DNA of 64,000 bases from Desulfobacula toluolica Tol2 (GCF_000307105.1 NC_018645.1:2627501-2691500), one strand, 5' to 3'; numbered from the stretch's first letter, positions 1 through 8,914 are shown. Numbers and translations: made by a program. Notes: generated by a model not told the origin, from the letters alone.

Positions 1-180
1 GGCCCTGAATTGCGTAGGCTTGCCCCCTTCTATTTTAATATCAAGTTTCTGAACTTCTGCAATCCTTAAATCCTTTAATGAGGCACTTGCCTTTTCAATG
101 GCTTTAGTGGCTGCATCTTCCCAAGATGTGGGGCTTGAACCGACAAGATCAATAAGTTTGTAAACACTGTTGTCACCCAT
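1..180 (-). CDS. dodecin family flavin-binding protein (partial, 3' end outside window)
   Basis: The reverse strand starts at ATG 180 with an AGGAGGT-type ribosome site just upstream (about 185-191), and 60 codons stay open to the window edge. The translation begins MGDNSVYKLIDLVGSSPTSW and continues with EDAATKAIEKAS, the typical dodecin opening (VYK..ELVGSSPTS.EDA...A...A). Dodecins are about 70-residue proteins that form dodecamers storing riboflavin or FMN/FAD in the cytoplasm, so only about ten residues are missing. It appears monocistronic. The family call rests on this N-terminal signature; the ligand is inferred. Confidence 0.88.
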   Translation of the reverse strand, partial: MGDNSVYKLIDLVGSSPTSWEDAATKAIEKASASLKDLRIAEVQKLDIKIEGGKPTQFRA

Positions 181-354
181 AATTACCTCCTGTAATAAAC
201 AAAAAAAATTAATAAAAAAAGAGGAGCATGGAAATCAGATCTTTTAAACGCTGGCCAAATTTAAGACATGGAATATTGTTGATTATATAAAACTATAGAA
301 AATTGTCAAACCTATTTTAACCCATACTCTGAGTTAAGGCCTCTAAATTCAAAA

Positions 355-1107
355 CTATCGGATAATAATATTATTTCCCGGATAGATTTTAGCATTGTCG
401 GACATATTATTCAATTTTCGTAAGGTGTCAACACTGGTATTATACTTTTTGCTTATACTGTAAAGAGTTTCGCCCTTTTGAACTGCATGAGAAACCGAAG
501 CCTTTTTCTCTTTTTTCACGGCCTTTTTTACCGGTATTAAAGGTTTGAGTTCAACTTTTGGCGGTACTGCTTTTATCGGCAACGCTTTGGACGGTATTAC
601 TGCACCCGGCCCGGCTTTAATCTGAGAAATGCTTGTTTCAATTTTCCCCATTCTTTCTGTTAAAGAGTCAAATTTAACTAAAAATGCAGTTTCAAGTCTT
701 GTCACCCTCTCTTTTATGGGATCAATATCCTTTACGCCGTATGTCGATTGATCATTTGTTGATCCAAAAGAATTTTCCCCGGCTTGAAGTGCTTGTTCCA
801 AATTTTCAATTCTCTTTTCAAGATCAGTAAAGGATGAGCTTGATGTGTTTTTTTCAACCGTTTCAGTTTTCGTATCCTGTTTACTCTCTGATTTAATATC
901 CGATTTAATATCCGGGGATCTAAAAAAAAGAAAAAATACGATAAGAGTCAACAGTAATGCCCCGAAAATGATCATCGCAAATTCATTTTTTTTTAACAGC
1001 GCGGTATTAAACTTTTCACCAGTACCCGTAACATGAGTTGCATTTTTCTTATTGGGTGTGATTTTTGTTGTTGATATCTTTGCTTCAGGTTTATCTTTGT
1101 GGTCCAT
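355..1107 (-). CDS. membrane-anchored LysM-domain protein
   Basis: A 250-residue protein with a charged cytoplasmic N-terminus, one membrane segment at about residues 44-64, a Glu/Lys-rich helical stretch (about 90-165) likely to be coiled coil, a Pro/Lys linker, and a C-terminal LysM motif (about 205-250; HAVQKGETLYSISKKYNTS and KIYPGNNIIIR). LysM binds peptidoglycan GlcNAc, so the protein probably spans from inner membrane to cell wall. No enzymatic domain is visible. A weak AGGAGCTTTGAG site precedes ATG 1107. It stands alone between the dodecin gene and a divergent SUMF1-like gene. The exact role is unknown. Confidence 0.8.
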   Translation of the reverse strand: MDHKDKPEAKISTTKITPNKKNATHVTGTGEKFNTALLKKNEFAMIIFGALLLTLIVFFLFFRSPDIKSDIKSESKQDTKTETVEKNTSSSSFTDLEKRIENLEQALQAGENSFGSTNDQSTYGVKDIDPIKERVTRLETAFLVKFDSLTERMGKIETSISQIKAGPGAVIPSKALPIKAVPPKVELKPLIPVKKAVKKEKKASVSHAVQKGETLYSISKKYNTSVDTLRKLNNMSDNAKIYPGNNIIIR

Positions 1108-1252
1108 CTCAAAGCTCCTGCATTAATTTTTATTTTGAATAACCATTTAATACCATTTTAAGCTGATTTTTCAAGCTAATAAACCTCAAATGCAGATTAA
1201 TTTTCATTATTGAACAATCAATCAATTGTATGATAGGGTTCTTAAGTAACAG

Positions 1253-1335
1253 TTATATGAAAGTCTTAAAAAATTCACACAAAGACTTTCAATCTTTGTT
1301 GTGGGCAAATCCGAATAAAACAGCTAATTTGCCCA
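1253..1335 (-). repeat. dispersed double-hairpin repeat, copy A
   Basis: Two perfect inverted repeats lie next to each other: GAAAGTCTT (1259-1267) with AAGACTTTC (1282-1290), and TGGGCAAAT (1302-1310) with ATTTGCCCA (1327-1335). Read on the minus strand the element runs TTTGCCCACAACAAAGATTG, then GAAAG...CTTTCATATAA, almost identical to the copy at 35931-35990. It lies upstream of the SUMF1-like gene and may also be read as RNA. Confidence 0.7.
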
Positions 1336-1370
1336 TGACTATTGTTTTGATTATATAGCAGGATACTTTC

Positions 1371-2249
1371 ATGAAACATGACTTTAAATTTGTTACAACC
1401 TCTTTTTTCATCTTCTTTTTTACCCTTTTTATACTTCTTGCCCTTTTTCATCAACCTGTTTTTGCTCAGAGTAAAACTTATACCAATAAACTTGGGATGC
1501 GGTTTGTTCTCATTTCCAAGGGAAGTTTTTTAATGGGAAGCCCTGTATTCGAACCGGGTCGCCAGTGGAATGAGAAGCGCCACAAGGTTTTGATTTCAAA
1601 AGATTTTTATATGGGCGAAACAGAAGTAACCCAGGGACAGTGGGAAAAACTGGTTGGATTTAACCCGTCCTCGTTTTCAAAACTTGGAAAATCCTTTCCA
1701 ATCGATACTGTTTCATGGAACGACTGCATGGAATTTATACGAGTGTTAAATAAGTGGGAAGCAACGGACAAGTATAGACTCCCCACTGAAGCTGAATGGG
1801 AATACGCCTGCCGGGCCGGTTCCACATCAGCTTTTTCAAACGGTCCCATCACAACCTTTTCCTGTAATGAACCCGAGCCTGCCATTGTCAATATGGCCTG
1901 GTATTGCTACAACTCAGGACTGGCAAGCCCTGCAAGGGATTTCAAGCCCCACCCCGTTAAAACCAAAGCCCCTAATAAATGGGGGCTTTACGACATGCAT
2001 GGTAATGTCCAGGAATGGGTCCTTGATTCATGCAAATGGCGCGACATATTAAGAGCCAGAGTAGGAGCAGTAACAACAACCTATAAGGACAACATTGTCG
2101 ACCCTCTGAATGAAACGGGAAAACATAAAATAATTCGGGGAGGGGGCTGGTATCAGACAGGCAAATATCAACGGTCTGCTTACAGAAGCTATTATAAACC
2201 AAAGACAAGAAGAAACAGTTTGGGATTTCGCATTGTCAGGATGCGCTGA
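1371..2249 (+). CDS. secreted SUMF1/FGE-fold protein lacking the catalytic cysteines
   Basis: The 292-residue product has a signal peptide or anchor (about 1-32, ending PVFAQ) and then a full formylglycine-generating-enzyme (FGE-sulfatase) domain: GMRFVLISKGSFLMGS, RLPTEAEWEYACRAGS, YDMHGNVQEWV and the terminal RGGGWY...NSLGFRIVR. True FGEs carry two active-site cysteines in the segment between RGGSW and GFR; here that segment has none, so sulfatase activation is unlikely. Such cysteine-less relatives often act as carbohydrate-binding or EgtB-like folds, but the substrate cannot be read from sequence. No sulfatase gene is nearby. An AGGA site lies just upstream of ATG 1371. Confidence 0.85.
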   Translation: MKHDFKFVTTSFFIFFFTLFILLALFHQPVFAQSKTYTNKLGMRFVLISKGSFLMGSPVFEPGRQWNEKRHKVLISKDFYMGETEVTQGQWEKLVGFNPSSFSKLGKSFPIDTVSWNDCMEFIRVLNKWEATDKYRLPTEAEWEYACRAGSTSAFSNGPITTFSCNEPEPAIVNMAWYCYNSGLASPARDFKPHPVKTKAPNKWGLYDMHGNVQEWVLDSCKWRDILRARVGAVTTTYKDNIVDPLNETGKHKIIRGGGWYQTGKYQRSAYRSYYKPKTRRNSLGFRIVRMR

Positions 2250-2664
2250 TTTTTTTCCACAAATGAATTCCGGCTCCCAACAAAAAAACATCCCTTACCA
2301 GCAATGAAATATTGGATGCGGTATTGCTTTGACCTGAGAATGAAAAACAGCCGCAATCAAATTGATGCCCGCGCAACAGATTAAATCCAATGATAAAAAT
2401 AAACCCTGAAAGCAATATATTCATAATCAAAAGTGCGGATCTTGGATATACCCCCAGGATCAGACTGAACCCGGCAACTAACTCTAAAAATGGTATGGCT
2501 ATGGCCAGAAGATTGATAATGCCCCCCGGAAAAACAGCATATCCATATATTATCCCGGCAAATCCGGCAGGGTCTTCTATCTTGTGGTAACTTGCAACAA
2601 TAAACGTAATACCCAGAACAAGCTTGATGACAAAAGCAAATACTTCTGTGTAACTATTTTTCAT
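2236..2664 (-). CDS. MauE/DoxX-family redox-associated membrane protein
   Basis: A 142-residue protein with four predicted membrane helices, a conserved early SYHKIEDP motif, and a FDCGCFSF cysteine pair near residue 110. This pattern fits the MauE/DoxX group that passes reducing equivalents or helps thiol chemistry at the inner membrane. Its start overlaps the rhodanese stop by 11 nt, so the two are translationally coupled and probably act together in periplasmic sulfur or disulfide metabolism (inference). It is the last gene of the murJ operon, and its 3' end overlaps the convergent SUMF1-like gene by 14 nt. Confidence 0.82.
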   Translation of the reverse strand: MKNSYTEVFAFVIKLVLGITFIVASYHKIEDPAGFAGIIYGYAVFPGGIINLLAIAIPFLELVAGFSLILGVYPRSALLIMNILLSGFIFIIGFNLLRGHQFDCGCFSFSGQSNTASNISLLVRDVFLLGAGIHLWKKISAS

Positions 2665-3157
2665 TTTTTTCTATTTCATACCCCTTTTCCTGCCATAGCC
2701 GAAATCCGCCCGAAAACACCTTGACATCAGTATATCCCATATTTTTCAAACGGTCTGCAAACTCATGGCTGTCAGTACAGGCAACGCTTGAACAATAGAC
2801 CATGACAGGCGACGACCTGTTGATCAAATTTAATAATTCAGGGAAATCATCGTCAAACGTCATTAACGGGAAAGACAAGGCATGGGGCAGATGCCCTTGA
2901 TTATAGATTTCATGTGGTCTTACATCCAGAACGACCCTTTCCTTTTTTTGAACCATCTGCCAGATGATGTCAGAGCTGGTTATCTCAATTGAATTATTAA
3001 CGGAACCGGTTTTTGAAGCAGCAGAGACAACCCCTTTTGATGTCTCCCATTGGCCAAACAAAGCAATTCCGGAAGGGGAAAAATAATTATAGGAAAAAGC
3101 AGTCACCAAAGCCCCTAAAACAATGATTAAAGCTCCTGTCAAATCTTTTCGGATCAT
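2654..3157 (-). CDS. membrane-anchored rhodanese-domain protein
   Basis: The 167-residue protein has an N-terminal membrane anchor (about 7-25) followed by one rhodanese domain (about 60-160). The active-site loop reads VYCSSVACTDS, with the catalytic Cys in the usual place after a hydrophobic strand, and the domain closes with GGFRLWQEKGY. Rhodaneses move sulfane sulfur or sense redox state; being anchored, this one probably faces the periplasm. Start and stop overlap both neighbours (ATGA with the upstream gene, 11 nt with the MauE-like gene), showing tight operon coupling. The natural sulfur donor and acceptor are unknown. Confidence 0.85.
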   Translation of the reverse strand: MIRKDLTGALIIVLGALVTAFSYNYFSPSGIALFGQWETSKGVVSAASKTGSVNNSIEITSSDIIWQMVQKKERVVLDVRPHEIYNQGHLPHALSFPLMTFDDDFPELLNLINRSSPVMVYCSSVACTDSHEFADRLKNMGYTDVKVFSGGFRLWQEKGYEIEKNEK

Positions 3158-3459
3158 CGCTGCAAGAGCCTTGATTTTACTTTTTTAAATTTATCAAACC
3201 GATGTTTTAAAACCATCAAAGTCAACCATTTTTCACAAAGCCGGGATATGTTTTCTTCAGGATAAGCGCCTTGGACTTCATGACCTTTTTTTTTGATCTT
3301 TTTTTCCATACGCTTTAAACCTGCTGAAATCTCATTAAAAGATTCCTGGTTATCCGTTTTTTGCATACATAAGAACGAATAAATTTCAAAGGCATCTTCA
3401 TAATATCCCTGGCGTTCATAAATCCTTGCCAACTCAAGCGTTTGCATACTCTTACTCAT
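3154..3459 (-). CDS. small hypothetical helical (TPR-like) protein
   Basis: A 101-residue soluble protein. The first half (LARIYERQGYYEDAFEIYSF) matches one tetratricopeptide-type helical hairpin; the rest is highly basic and helical (KRMEKKIKKKG, then FDKFKKVKSRLLQR). I do not recognise a named family. It overlaps both neighbours by four bases (ATGA), lying between the FtsB-like gene and the rhodanese gene, so it is certainly expressed with them. A protein-protein adaptor role at the division or cell-wall machinery is a guess from context. Confidence 0.65.
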   Translation of the reverse strand: MSKSMQTLELARIYERQGYYEDAFEIYSFLCMQKTDNQESFNEISAGLKRMEKKIKKKGHEVQGAYPEENISRLCEKWLTLMVLKHRFDKFKKVKSRLLQR

Positions 3460-3761
3460 GGTCTATTATCCCTTTTATCACCTGATTTATCTTTAAAAAT
3501 AAGTTCGTCTTCTTCAGCCATATCATGCTCATGCTTTGCCACATGTTTGATATAATCCATATCGGTTTTTAAACTTTGAATTTCATTTTCAAGTTTATGA
3601 TTTACAACCTCGACAGCCCGTATCTGATCCTGAATAACGGCTTCTTTTTCTTTGAGTACCTTATAATCCAAAACACCGTTTTTTGAAAAGACAATGATGC
3701 ATAAAAGCGCCAGAAAAATAAATATGGCGGCAAAAAGGCCTGTTTTTTCTATAATAGTCAT
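3456..3761 (-). CDS. FtsB/DivIC-like septum formation initiator protein
   Basis: A 101-residue bitopic protein: a short cytoplasmic N-terminus, one membrane helix (about 8-25), the junction FSKNGVLDYKVLKEKE resembling the GKNGI.DY start of the FtsB periplasmic coiled coil, then about 45 residues of heptad-like coiled coil and the typical VAKHEHDMAEEDELIFK end (compare ARNELSMTRPGE in FtsB). FtsB/DivIC proteins form the FtsQLB division complex. It starts 6 nt after murJ, linking lipid II flipping with division. Family assignment is from motif layout rather than strong identity. Confidence 0.75.
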   Translation of the reverse strand: MTIIEKTGLFAAIFIFLALLCIIVFSKNGVLDYKVLKEKEAVIQDQIRAVEVVNHKLENEIQSLKTDMDYIKHVAKHEHDMAEEDELIFKDKSGDKRDNRP

Positions 3762-3767
3762 GAATTA

Positions 3768-5330
3768 CTATTTAGTCATTCCTTTTTTCAACATTTTAAG
3801 TTCAGGGGTTGAAATAAAAACATTTACACTAAAGTAAAATATCATTCCAAAACATATACATCCCATCACTCCTGTTCCAAACCAAAACCTATTCCATTCT
3901 TCTTTCAGTATAAAATCCGATGCCTGTCTGACAAGAAAAAACATTATAACAGACAGGAAAACAGATCTGCAAGCAGAAACAATGATCCCGTATTTATCAA
4001 CATTCACGGCTCCCGGCATATTGATCAACAAAAATACAAACCCTGCCATGCCGGATATTGAAACGGATAATGCAAGCCCTTTAAGCCCAAGACTGTCAAC
4101 AAACAGGAAACAAAATATCAGATTCAACACTATGGCAAGGATTCCCGAATAAAAAGGGATACGGATACTGGACAGTGCATAATGCAATGTGACAAACAAC
4201 CTTATACCTGTAAATGCCCACAAGCCTGAAACCAGAAAAAACAGGCAGTCCGCTGTCTGTTGAATGGCAATGCCTTTGAAAGCCCCGTGCCCAAACAATA
4301 ATGCAACAATTTTTTCATCCAGGGCCATCAATCCTGCCATTGCAGGGATGGTGATAAACAGCACAAGTTTGACCCCGTTTGAAAACAGGTCTGCTATTTC
4401 ATCCAAATGCCCCAAAACAGCTTTTTTTGATAATTCCGGCAGAAAAACCATAGAAAACGAGACGGCAAAAAGTGCCAATGGAAACTGTACCAGCCGGTCT
4501 GCATAATAGACAAAAGACACACTGCCTTCTTCAAGTTTTGAAGTAAAAAATGAAGCCACCATGATATTGATCTGATACGAGGCAGCACCAACCATACAGG
4601 GAACCATTATTTTCATGACTTTTAATAGTCCTGGATGAAAAAAACAAACCGATAACAGACGGTAAAATTGAAATAAAGGAATTTTAAACATCCCAAGACG
4701 GATCATAAATGGAATCTGTATGGCAAGCTGAACAGCGCCACCAATGGTAACACCGGCAGCCAAGCCTATTACGGGGATTTTAAAATAATTAGTAAAAAAA
4801 ATGGCAAACACGATTAAAACAAGATTAAACACAACAGGGGCAACGGCTGGCGCACCAAAATGCCCCAAAGAATTTAACACACCCATGCAAAGGGCGGTAA
4901 TGAGAACCAGCCAGAAATAGGGCAGCATAATTTTAAACAATATCATTGTCAGTCCGGACGTGTATGAATCACCAATAAATCCGGGGGCAATCACCTTAAT
5001 GATCAAAGGGGCACAAAATATCCCGGTCAGTACAATAAAAATACCGGCCAGGGAAATAAAACAAAAAAAAGAAAAAACCATTATAACTGCCTTTGAAAGC
5101 CCTTCATTTTCAAGGGTTTTAAAGAAGACCGGTACAAAGGAAACACTCAAAATCCCTTCGGAAAACAGTTTGCGTAAAAGATCAAAGGGCCGGAAGGCAA
5201 TAAAAAAGGCATCACTTTGATAAGATGTACCAAAACACATGGCAATGATGGCATCCCTAATAACTCCGAGCATACGACTGCTAAATGTTAAACTGCTTAT
5301 CATTGCTGTCTTTTTTAGTATTTTTCTCAC
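3768..5330 (-). CDS. murJ: lipid II flippase MurJ
   Basis: A 520-residue polytopic protein of the MOP/MviN superfamily, the usual length for MurJ (about 510-525) with about 14 membrane segments. The N-terminus has the family pattern SSLTFSSRMLGVIRDAIIA and an FFIAFRPFDLLRKLFSEG loop; SFVPVF and YYADRLVQFPLALF are further hallmarks. MurJ flips lipid-linked peptidoglycan precursor across the inner membrane. The start codon is GTG (5328-5330) with AAGGA six bases upstream. It heads an operon running to the MauE-like gene and diverges from rpsT. Confidence 0.95.
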   Translation of the reverse strand: MRKILKKTAMISSLTFSSRMLGVIRDAIIAMCFGTSYQSDAFFIAFRPFDLLRKLFSEGILSVSFVPVFFKTLENEGLSKAVIMVFSFFCFISLAGIFIVLTGIFCAPLIIKVIAPGFIGDSYTSGLTMILFKIMLPYFWLVLITALCMGVLNSLGHFGAPAVAPVVFNLVLIVFAIFFTNYFKIPVIGLAAGVTIGGAVQLAIQIPFMIRLGMFKIPLFQFYRLLSVCFFHPGLLKVMKIMVPCMVGAASYQINIMVASFFTSKLEEGSVSFVYYADRLVQFPLALFAVSFSMVFLPELSKKAVLGHLDEIADLFSNGVKLVLFITIPAMAGLMALDEKIVALLFGHGAFKGIAIQQTADCLFFLVSGLWAFTGIRLFVTLHYALSSIRIPFYSGILAIVLNLIFCFLFVDSLGLKGLALSVSISGMAGFVFLLINMPGAVNVDKYGIIVSACRSVFLSVIMFFLVRQASDFILKEEWNRFWFGTGVMGCICFGMIFYFSVNVFISTPELKMLKKGMTK

Positions 5331-5339
5331 AAGTTTTCC

Positions 5340-5368
5340 TTGACAAAAATCAACAAACCCTATAGTAT
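5340..5368 (+). promoter_or_regulatory. sigma-70-type promoter of rpsT
   Basis: A perfect -35 TTGACA (5340-5345), a 17-base spacer, and TAGTAT (5363-5368) as -10 (four of six). It starts just outside the divergent murJ start and points at rpsT with a leader of about 55 nt. Confidence 0.6.
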
Positions 5369-5431
5369 TCTTAATTTGAAATATGGAAAAATTTTTAAAT
5401 TAAATACACTTAAATAAGGAGCTATACCAAG

Positions 5432-5686
5432 TTGGCTAACCATAAATCTGCAAAAAAAAGGGCTAAACAGAGTCAGGTAAGACGGCTTAGAAACAGATCT
5501 GTAAAAACCACACTCAAGAACATGGAAAAAAAGGTTCGTGCTGCAAAAGAAGCCGGGGATGACAACAGGGATGAAATCCTGAGAAAAACTCAATCTGCGA
5601 TCCACAAAGCCGCTAAAAAGGGTGTTCTCCATAAAAAGACTGCTTCCAGAAAAATCTCAAGACTATTCAAGTTTATGAACACATAG
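5432..5686 (+). CDS. rpsT: 30S ribosomal protein S20
   Basis: An 84-residue, very basic protein beginning MANHKSAKKRAKQSQVRRLR with the S20 ending HKKTASRKISRLFKF. S20 binds 16S rRNA early in small-subunit assembly. The start codon is TTG (5432), preceded by AAGGAG (5417-5422). In E. coli rpsT also uses UUG, which matters for its translational autoregulation, so the rare start is probably functional rather than an error. It is monocistronic, with its own promoter and a strong terminator. Confidence 0.97.
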   Translation: MANHKSAKKRAKQSQVRRLRNRSVKTTLKNMEKKVRAAKEAGDDNRDEILRKTQSAIHKAAKKGVLHKKTASRKISRLFKFMNT

Positions 5687-5730
5687 TATTTATATTTTTT
5701 ACTTTTGTTGATAACGACTTAATTTATAAC

Positions 5731-5784
5731 AAGACAGGATTTGACTATTAATTTAATACTGCAGATCCTGTCTTTATTATTTTC
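5731..5784. terminator. bidirectional terminator between rpsT and lptE
   Basis: A 10-bp perfect stem: AAGACAGGAT (5731-5740) pairs with ATCCTGTCTT (5765-5774), loop 24 nt, followed by a T-rich run (5771-5783). It separates the convergent genes rpsT and lptE and could stop transcription from both sides. Confidence 0.75.
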
Positions 5785-5799
5785 AAGCTGACGTTCAAG

Positions 5800-6309
5800 C
5801 TAAAAATTATTCAGCATTCTGCTGATTACTTTTTCAGCACTTCTTGTGGCTATTTTCTCCACAGCATCCCTTATATTGTTTTCATCTTCGATATTATCTT
5901 CAGATACGGTATATTCCTCATCAGTCGCAAAATCCTTGACAGACCATATCATTTCGCCATCCTTGTTCACCAGCCTCAAATCAAGGACAGCACAAACCCT
6001 CCTTTCTATAACGGATTCCGTAGTTGAACGGGATAAGGTAGAAAAGGTGATCGCATTAATGGTTCCTTTGATAACAGCTGTTGCATGGGATTCATCAACA
6101 ACAGCCGTATCGGTTTTTTCAATGATCTCCCTGATCAAGGCATTGGTAAATACAACACCTGCTTCTGTTTGCAAACTATTATTATCCAGAATATTTACAG
6201 CAACTCGAGTCACATCTTTGTTAATATATCCGCCGCCTTCAAACTGGTAACCACAGGATGCAAAAACTGCAAACAAAAAACCACATAAGATCCAATTAAA
6301 TTTTTTCAT
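5800..6309 (-). CDS. lptE: LPS-assembly lipoprotein LptE family
   Basis: A roughly 169-residue lipoprotein: signal peptide MKKFNWILCGFLFAVFASC with lipobox FASC, then GYQFEGGGY, the standard start of mature LptE, and a VAVNILDN...TEAGVVFTNALIREI core. LptE plugs the LptD barrel and helps insert LPS in the outer membrane. I chose ATG 6309 rather than an earlier in-frame ATG at 6330 because it gives a proper signal peptide and sits one base after the leuS stop (TGATATG), which suggests coupling. The leuS-lptE pairing is common in Gram-negative bacteria. Confidence 0.85.
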   Translation of the reverse strand: MKKFNWILCGFLFAVFASCGYQFEGGGYINKDVTRVAVNILDNNSLQTEAGVVFTNALIREIIEKTDTAVVDESHATAVIKGTINAITFSTLSRSTTESVIERRVCAVLDLRLVNKDGEMIWSVKDFATDEEYTVSEDNIEDENNIRDAVEKIATRSAEKVISRMLNNF

Positions 6310-6310
6310 A

Positions 6311-8914
6311 TCAAATAACAATATTAACAAGTGTTTGTTTTTTCTTGATCACAATAATCTTTTTGGGCTGTTTATCACCCATATATTTTTTAATCTTTTC
6401 ATCAGCCAACGCCGTTTCTTTGACAACAGCATCTTCAGTGTCCGAACCAATTTTAAACTTGGATCGAAGCTTCCCGTTTACCTGCACAATAACAAGAACC
6501 TCATCTGTTTCAAGAGAGTCTTTTCTATATTCAGGCCAGGGCTGCTCAAGAATCGACCCGGTCTTGCCCAGCTTTTCATAAAGTTCTTCACAAAAATGCG
6601 GAATAATGGGGGACAACAGCAAAAGGATATTTTCAATACTGAACAGAATCACTTTTTTCACTTCATCGTCTACACAATCAGGATCAATAGCATACAGGTC
6701 ATTTACAAGCTCCATGACAGCAGAAATGGCTGTATTAAAATGAAAGCTCTTATCAATATCTTCCGTCACTTTTTTAATAGTCTGATTTGCCTTGATATAG
6801 AGATCTTTTGCCTGTTTTGATGCAAGATCACAAGCTGAACCGTTAAAGGGTTCAATTCCATCAATTTTTTCCAACCATTCCAGAACAAACCGCCACACCC
6901 TGTTTACAAACCTGTTGCTGCCCTCAACACCATCCTCATTCCACTCAAGATCTCTTTCAGGAGGAGCGGCAAACAAAGAGAACAACCGAGTCACATCAGC
7001 CCCGTATTTTTCAAGCAGTTCGTTGGGGTCCACAACATTTTTCTTGGATTTGGACATTTTAATAACACGCCCCACCTCAACATCACTGTTGCATCGTGTA
7101 CACACAAGTTTCCCGTCATCGTTTTTCACTGCTTCTTCCGGAAAAAGAAATCCATGATCAGGACAGGTCATGGTCTCTTTGCACACCATGCCCTGGGTGA
7201 GAAGCCGGGTAAACGGTTCTTTAAAATCAATCATGCCAAGGGTATGCAATACCCTCATAAAATACCGGGAATACAGCAAATGAAGCACTGCGTGTTCTAC
7301 GCCACCAATGTACTGGTCCACGGGAGCCCAGTATTTTACAGCTTCAGGATCAAACATGCCCTTCTCATATCGAGGGGAACAATACCTTAAATAATACCAG
7401 GAAGACTCAACAAAAGTATCCATGGTATCAGTATCTCTTTTCGCGTCCTGCCTGCCGCACGCAGGACAGGTGGCCTTGGCAAAAAAATCAAGGGTCGGCA
7501 AGGGAGATCCACCTTTTTCGAGAAGGTTGGCATCTTCAGGCAGGCGTATGGGAAGATCCGCCTCAGGAACCGGAACAACACCGCAATCCGGGCAATGAAT
7601 CACCGGAATCGGTGCCCCCCAGAATCGCTGTCGTGAAATTCCCCAGTCTCTTAATCTGTAGGAAACAGTTTTCTTTCCCCTGCCCTTTTCTTCCAGCCAG
7701 TCGGTCATCACATCCATGGCTTTTGTACTGTCCAGCCCGTTAAATTCTCCGGAATTCACCATAACACCTGAACCTGTAAAGGCTTCCGGCATTGTATTGC
7801 CGTCAAGTTCTTCACCTTCCGGCTGAACCACAACCCTGATTTCAAGCCCATACTTCCGGGCAAAATCAAAATCCCTCTGGTCACCTGCAGGAACAGACAT
7901 GATGGCACCGGTTCCATATTCCATTAAAACAAAATTGGCTGTATAAATGGGAATTTTCTCAAGAGTTGCGGGATTAATGCAATACGCACCCGTGAAGACC
8001 CCCTCTTTTTCATATTTTTCTATACCTTCGGCAGATCGTTCCTGGCTTGATACTTTTTTAACAAAAGCCGCCACTTCATCTTGCGTTTTTGTCCCTTTAG
8101 AAAGGCTTTCAACCAGAGGATGTTCCGGAGCAAGACACATGAAGGTTGCACCAAAAACCGTATCCGGCCTTGTGGTAAACACCACAAGATCTTCATCCCT
8201 GCCATGGATTTTAAATTTCAATTCAGACCCGACGCTCCTGCCGATCCAGTTTTTCTGCATCACAGTTACTTTATCGGGCCATCCCGGCAACTGATCACAA
8301 TGGACAAGCAAATCCTGAGCATAATCCGTAATTTTGAAAAACCATTGCCACAACTTTTTTTGCTGAACCGGTCGGGAGCATCTCCAGCATTTATCCTGTT
8401 CAACCTGCTCATTGGCAAGAACTGTCTGGCATTTTTCACACCAGTTTACATAAGATTCTTTCCGATAGGCCATACCTTTTTCAAGCATTTTAAGGAAAAG
8501 CCATTGCTCCCATTTATAATATTCCGGACGACAGGTTGCTATTTCACGGTCCCAGTCATATGAGAACCCCATCTTCTTGAGCTGCGCACGCATGGCACTG
8601 ATATTGCTATAAGTCCAGGCTGCAGGGTGTGTGTTATTATCAATGGCTGCATTTTCAGCGGGCATGCCAAATGCATCCCACCCCATGGGATGAAGAACAT
8701 TAAAGCCTTTCATCCTTTTGTACCTGACAACCACATCACCAATGGTATAATTACGCACATGGCCTATATGGATTTTACCGGAAGGATAAGGAAACATTTC
8801 CAATAGATAATATTTTTCTTTTGAAGGGTCTTCAGTGACTTTAAAAAGTTGATTTTCCTTCCAGTATGCCTGCCATTTTGGTTCTACCAATTCCGGATTA
8901 TACCGCTCCTCCAT
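6311..8914 (-). CDS. leuS: leucyl-tRNA synthetase
   Basis: An 867-residue class I aminoacyl-tRNA synthetase that charges tRNA-Leu; the length equals that of typical bacterial LeuRS (about 860). Visible motifs are the HIGH signature (PYPSGKIHIGHVRNYT), the CP1 editing domain with the TTRPDT sequence, YIGGVEHAVLHLLY, and the KMSKS loop (KMSKSKKN). The start is set at ATG 8914 (MEERYNPELVEPKW), with AAGGAG seven bases upstream; an upstream in-frame ATG at 8956 lacks this. lptE follows immediately. Confidence 0.97.
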   Translation of the reverse strand: MEERYNPELVEPKWQAYWKENQLFKVTEDPSKEKYYLLEMFPYPSGKIHIGHVRNYTIGDVVVRYKRMKGFNVLHPMGWDAFGMPAENAAIDNNTHPAAWTYSNISAMRAQLKKMGFSYDWDREIATCRPEYYKWEQWLFLKMLEKGMAYRKESYVNWCEKCQTVLANEQVEQDKCWRCSRPVQQKKLWQWFFKITDYAQDLLVHCDQLPGWPDKVTVMQKNWIGRSVGSELKFKIHGRDEDLVVFTTRPDTVFGATFMCLAPEHPLVESLSKGTKTQDEVAAFVKKVSSQERSAEGIEKYEKEGVFTGAYCINPATLEKIPIYTANFVLMEYGTGAIMSVPAGDQRDFDFARKYGLEIRVVVQPEGEELDGNTMPEAFTGSGVMVNSGEFNGLDSTKAMDVMTDWLEEKGRGKKTVSYRLRDWGISRQRFWGAPIPVIHCPDCGVVPVPEADLPIRLPEDANLLEKGGSPLPTLDFFAKATCPACGRQDAKRDTDTMDTFVESSWYYLRYCSPRYEKGMFDPEAVKYWAPVDQYIGGVEHAVLHLLYSRYFMRVLHTLGMIDFKEPFTRLLTQGMVCKETMTCPDHGFLFPEEAVKNDDGKLVCTRCNSDVEVGRVIKMSKSKKNVVDPNELLEKYGADVTRLFSLFAAPPERDLEWNEDGVEGSNRFVNRVWRFVLEWLEKIDGIEPFNGSACDLASKQAKDLYIKANQTIKKVTEDIDKSFHFNTAISAVMELVNDLYAIDPDCVDDEVKKVILFSIENILLLLSPIIPHFCEELYEKLGKTGSILEQPWPEYRKDSLETDEVLVIVQVNGKLRSKFKIGSDTEDAVVKETALADEKIKKYMGDKQPKKIIVIKKKQTLVNIVI

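Noticed and set aside
5360-5632. Minus-strand 90-codon frame over rpsT
   Set aside because: Antisense shadow of a ribosomal protein gene.
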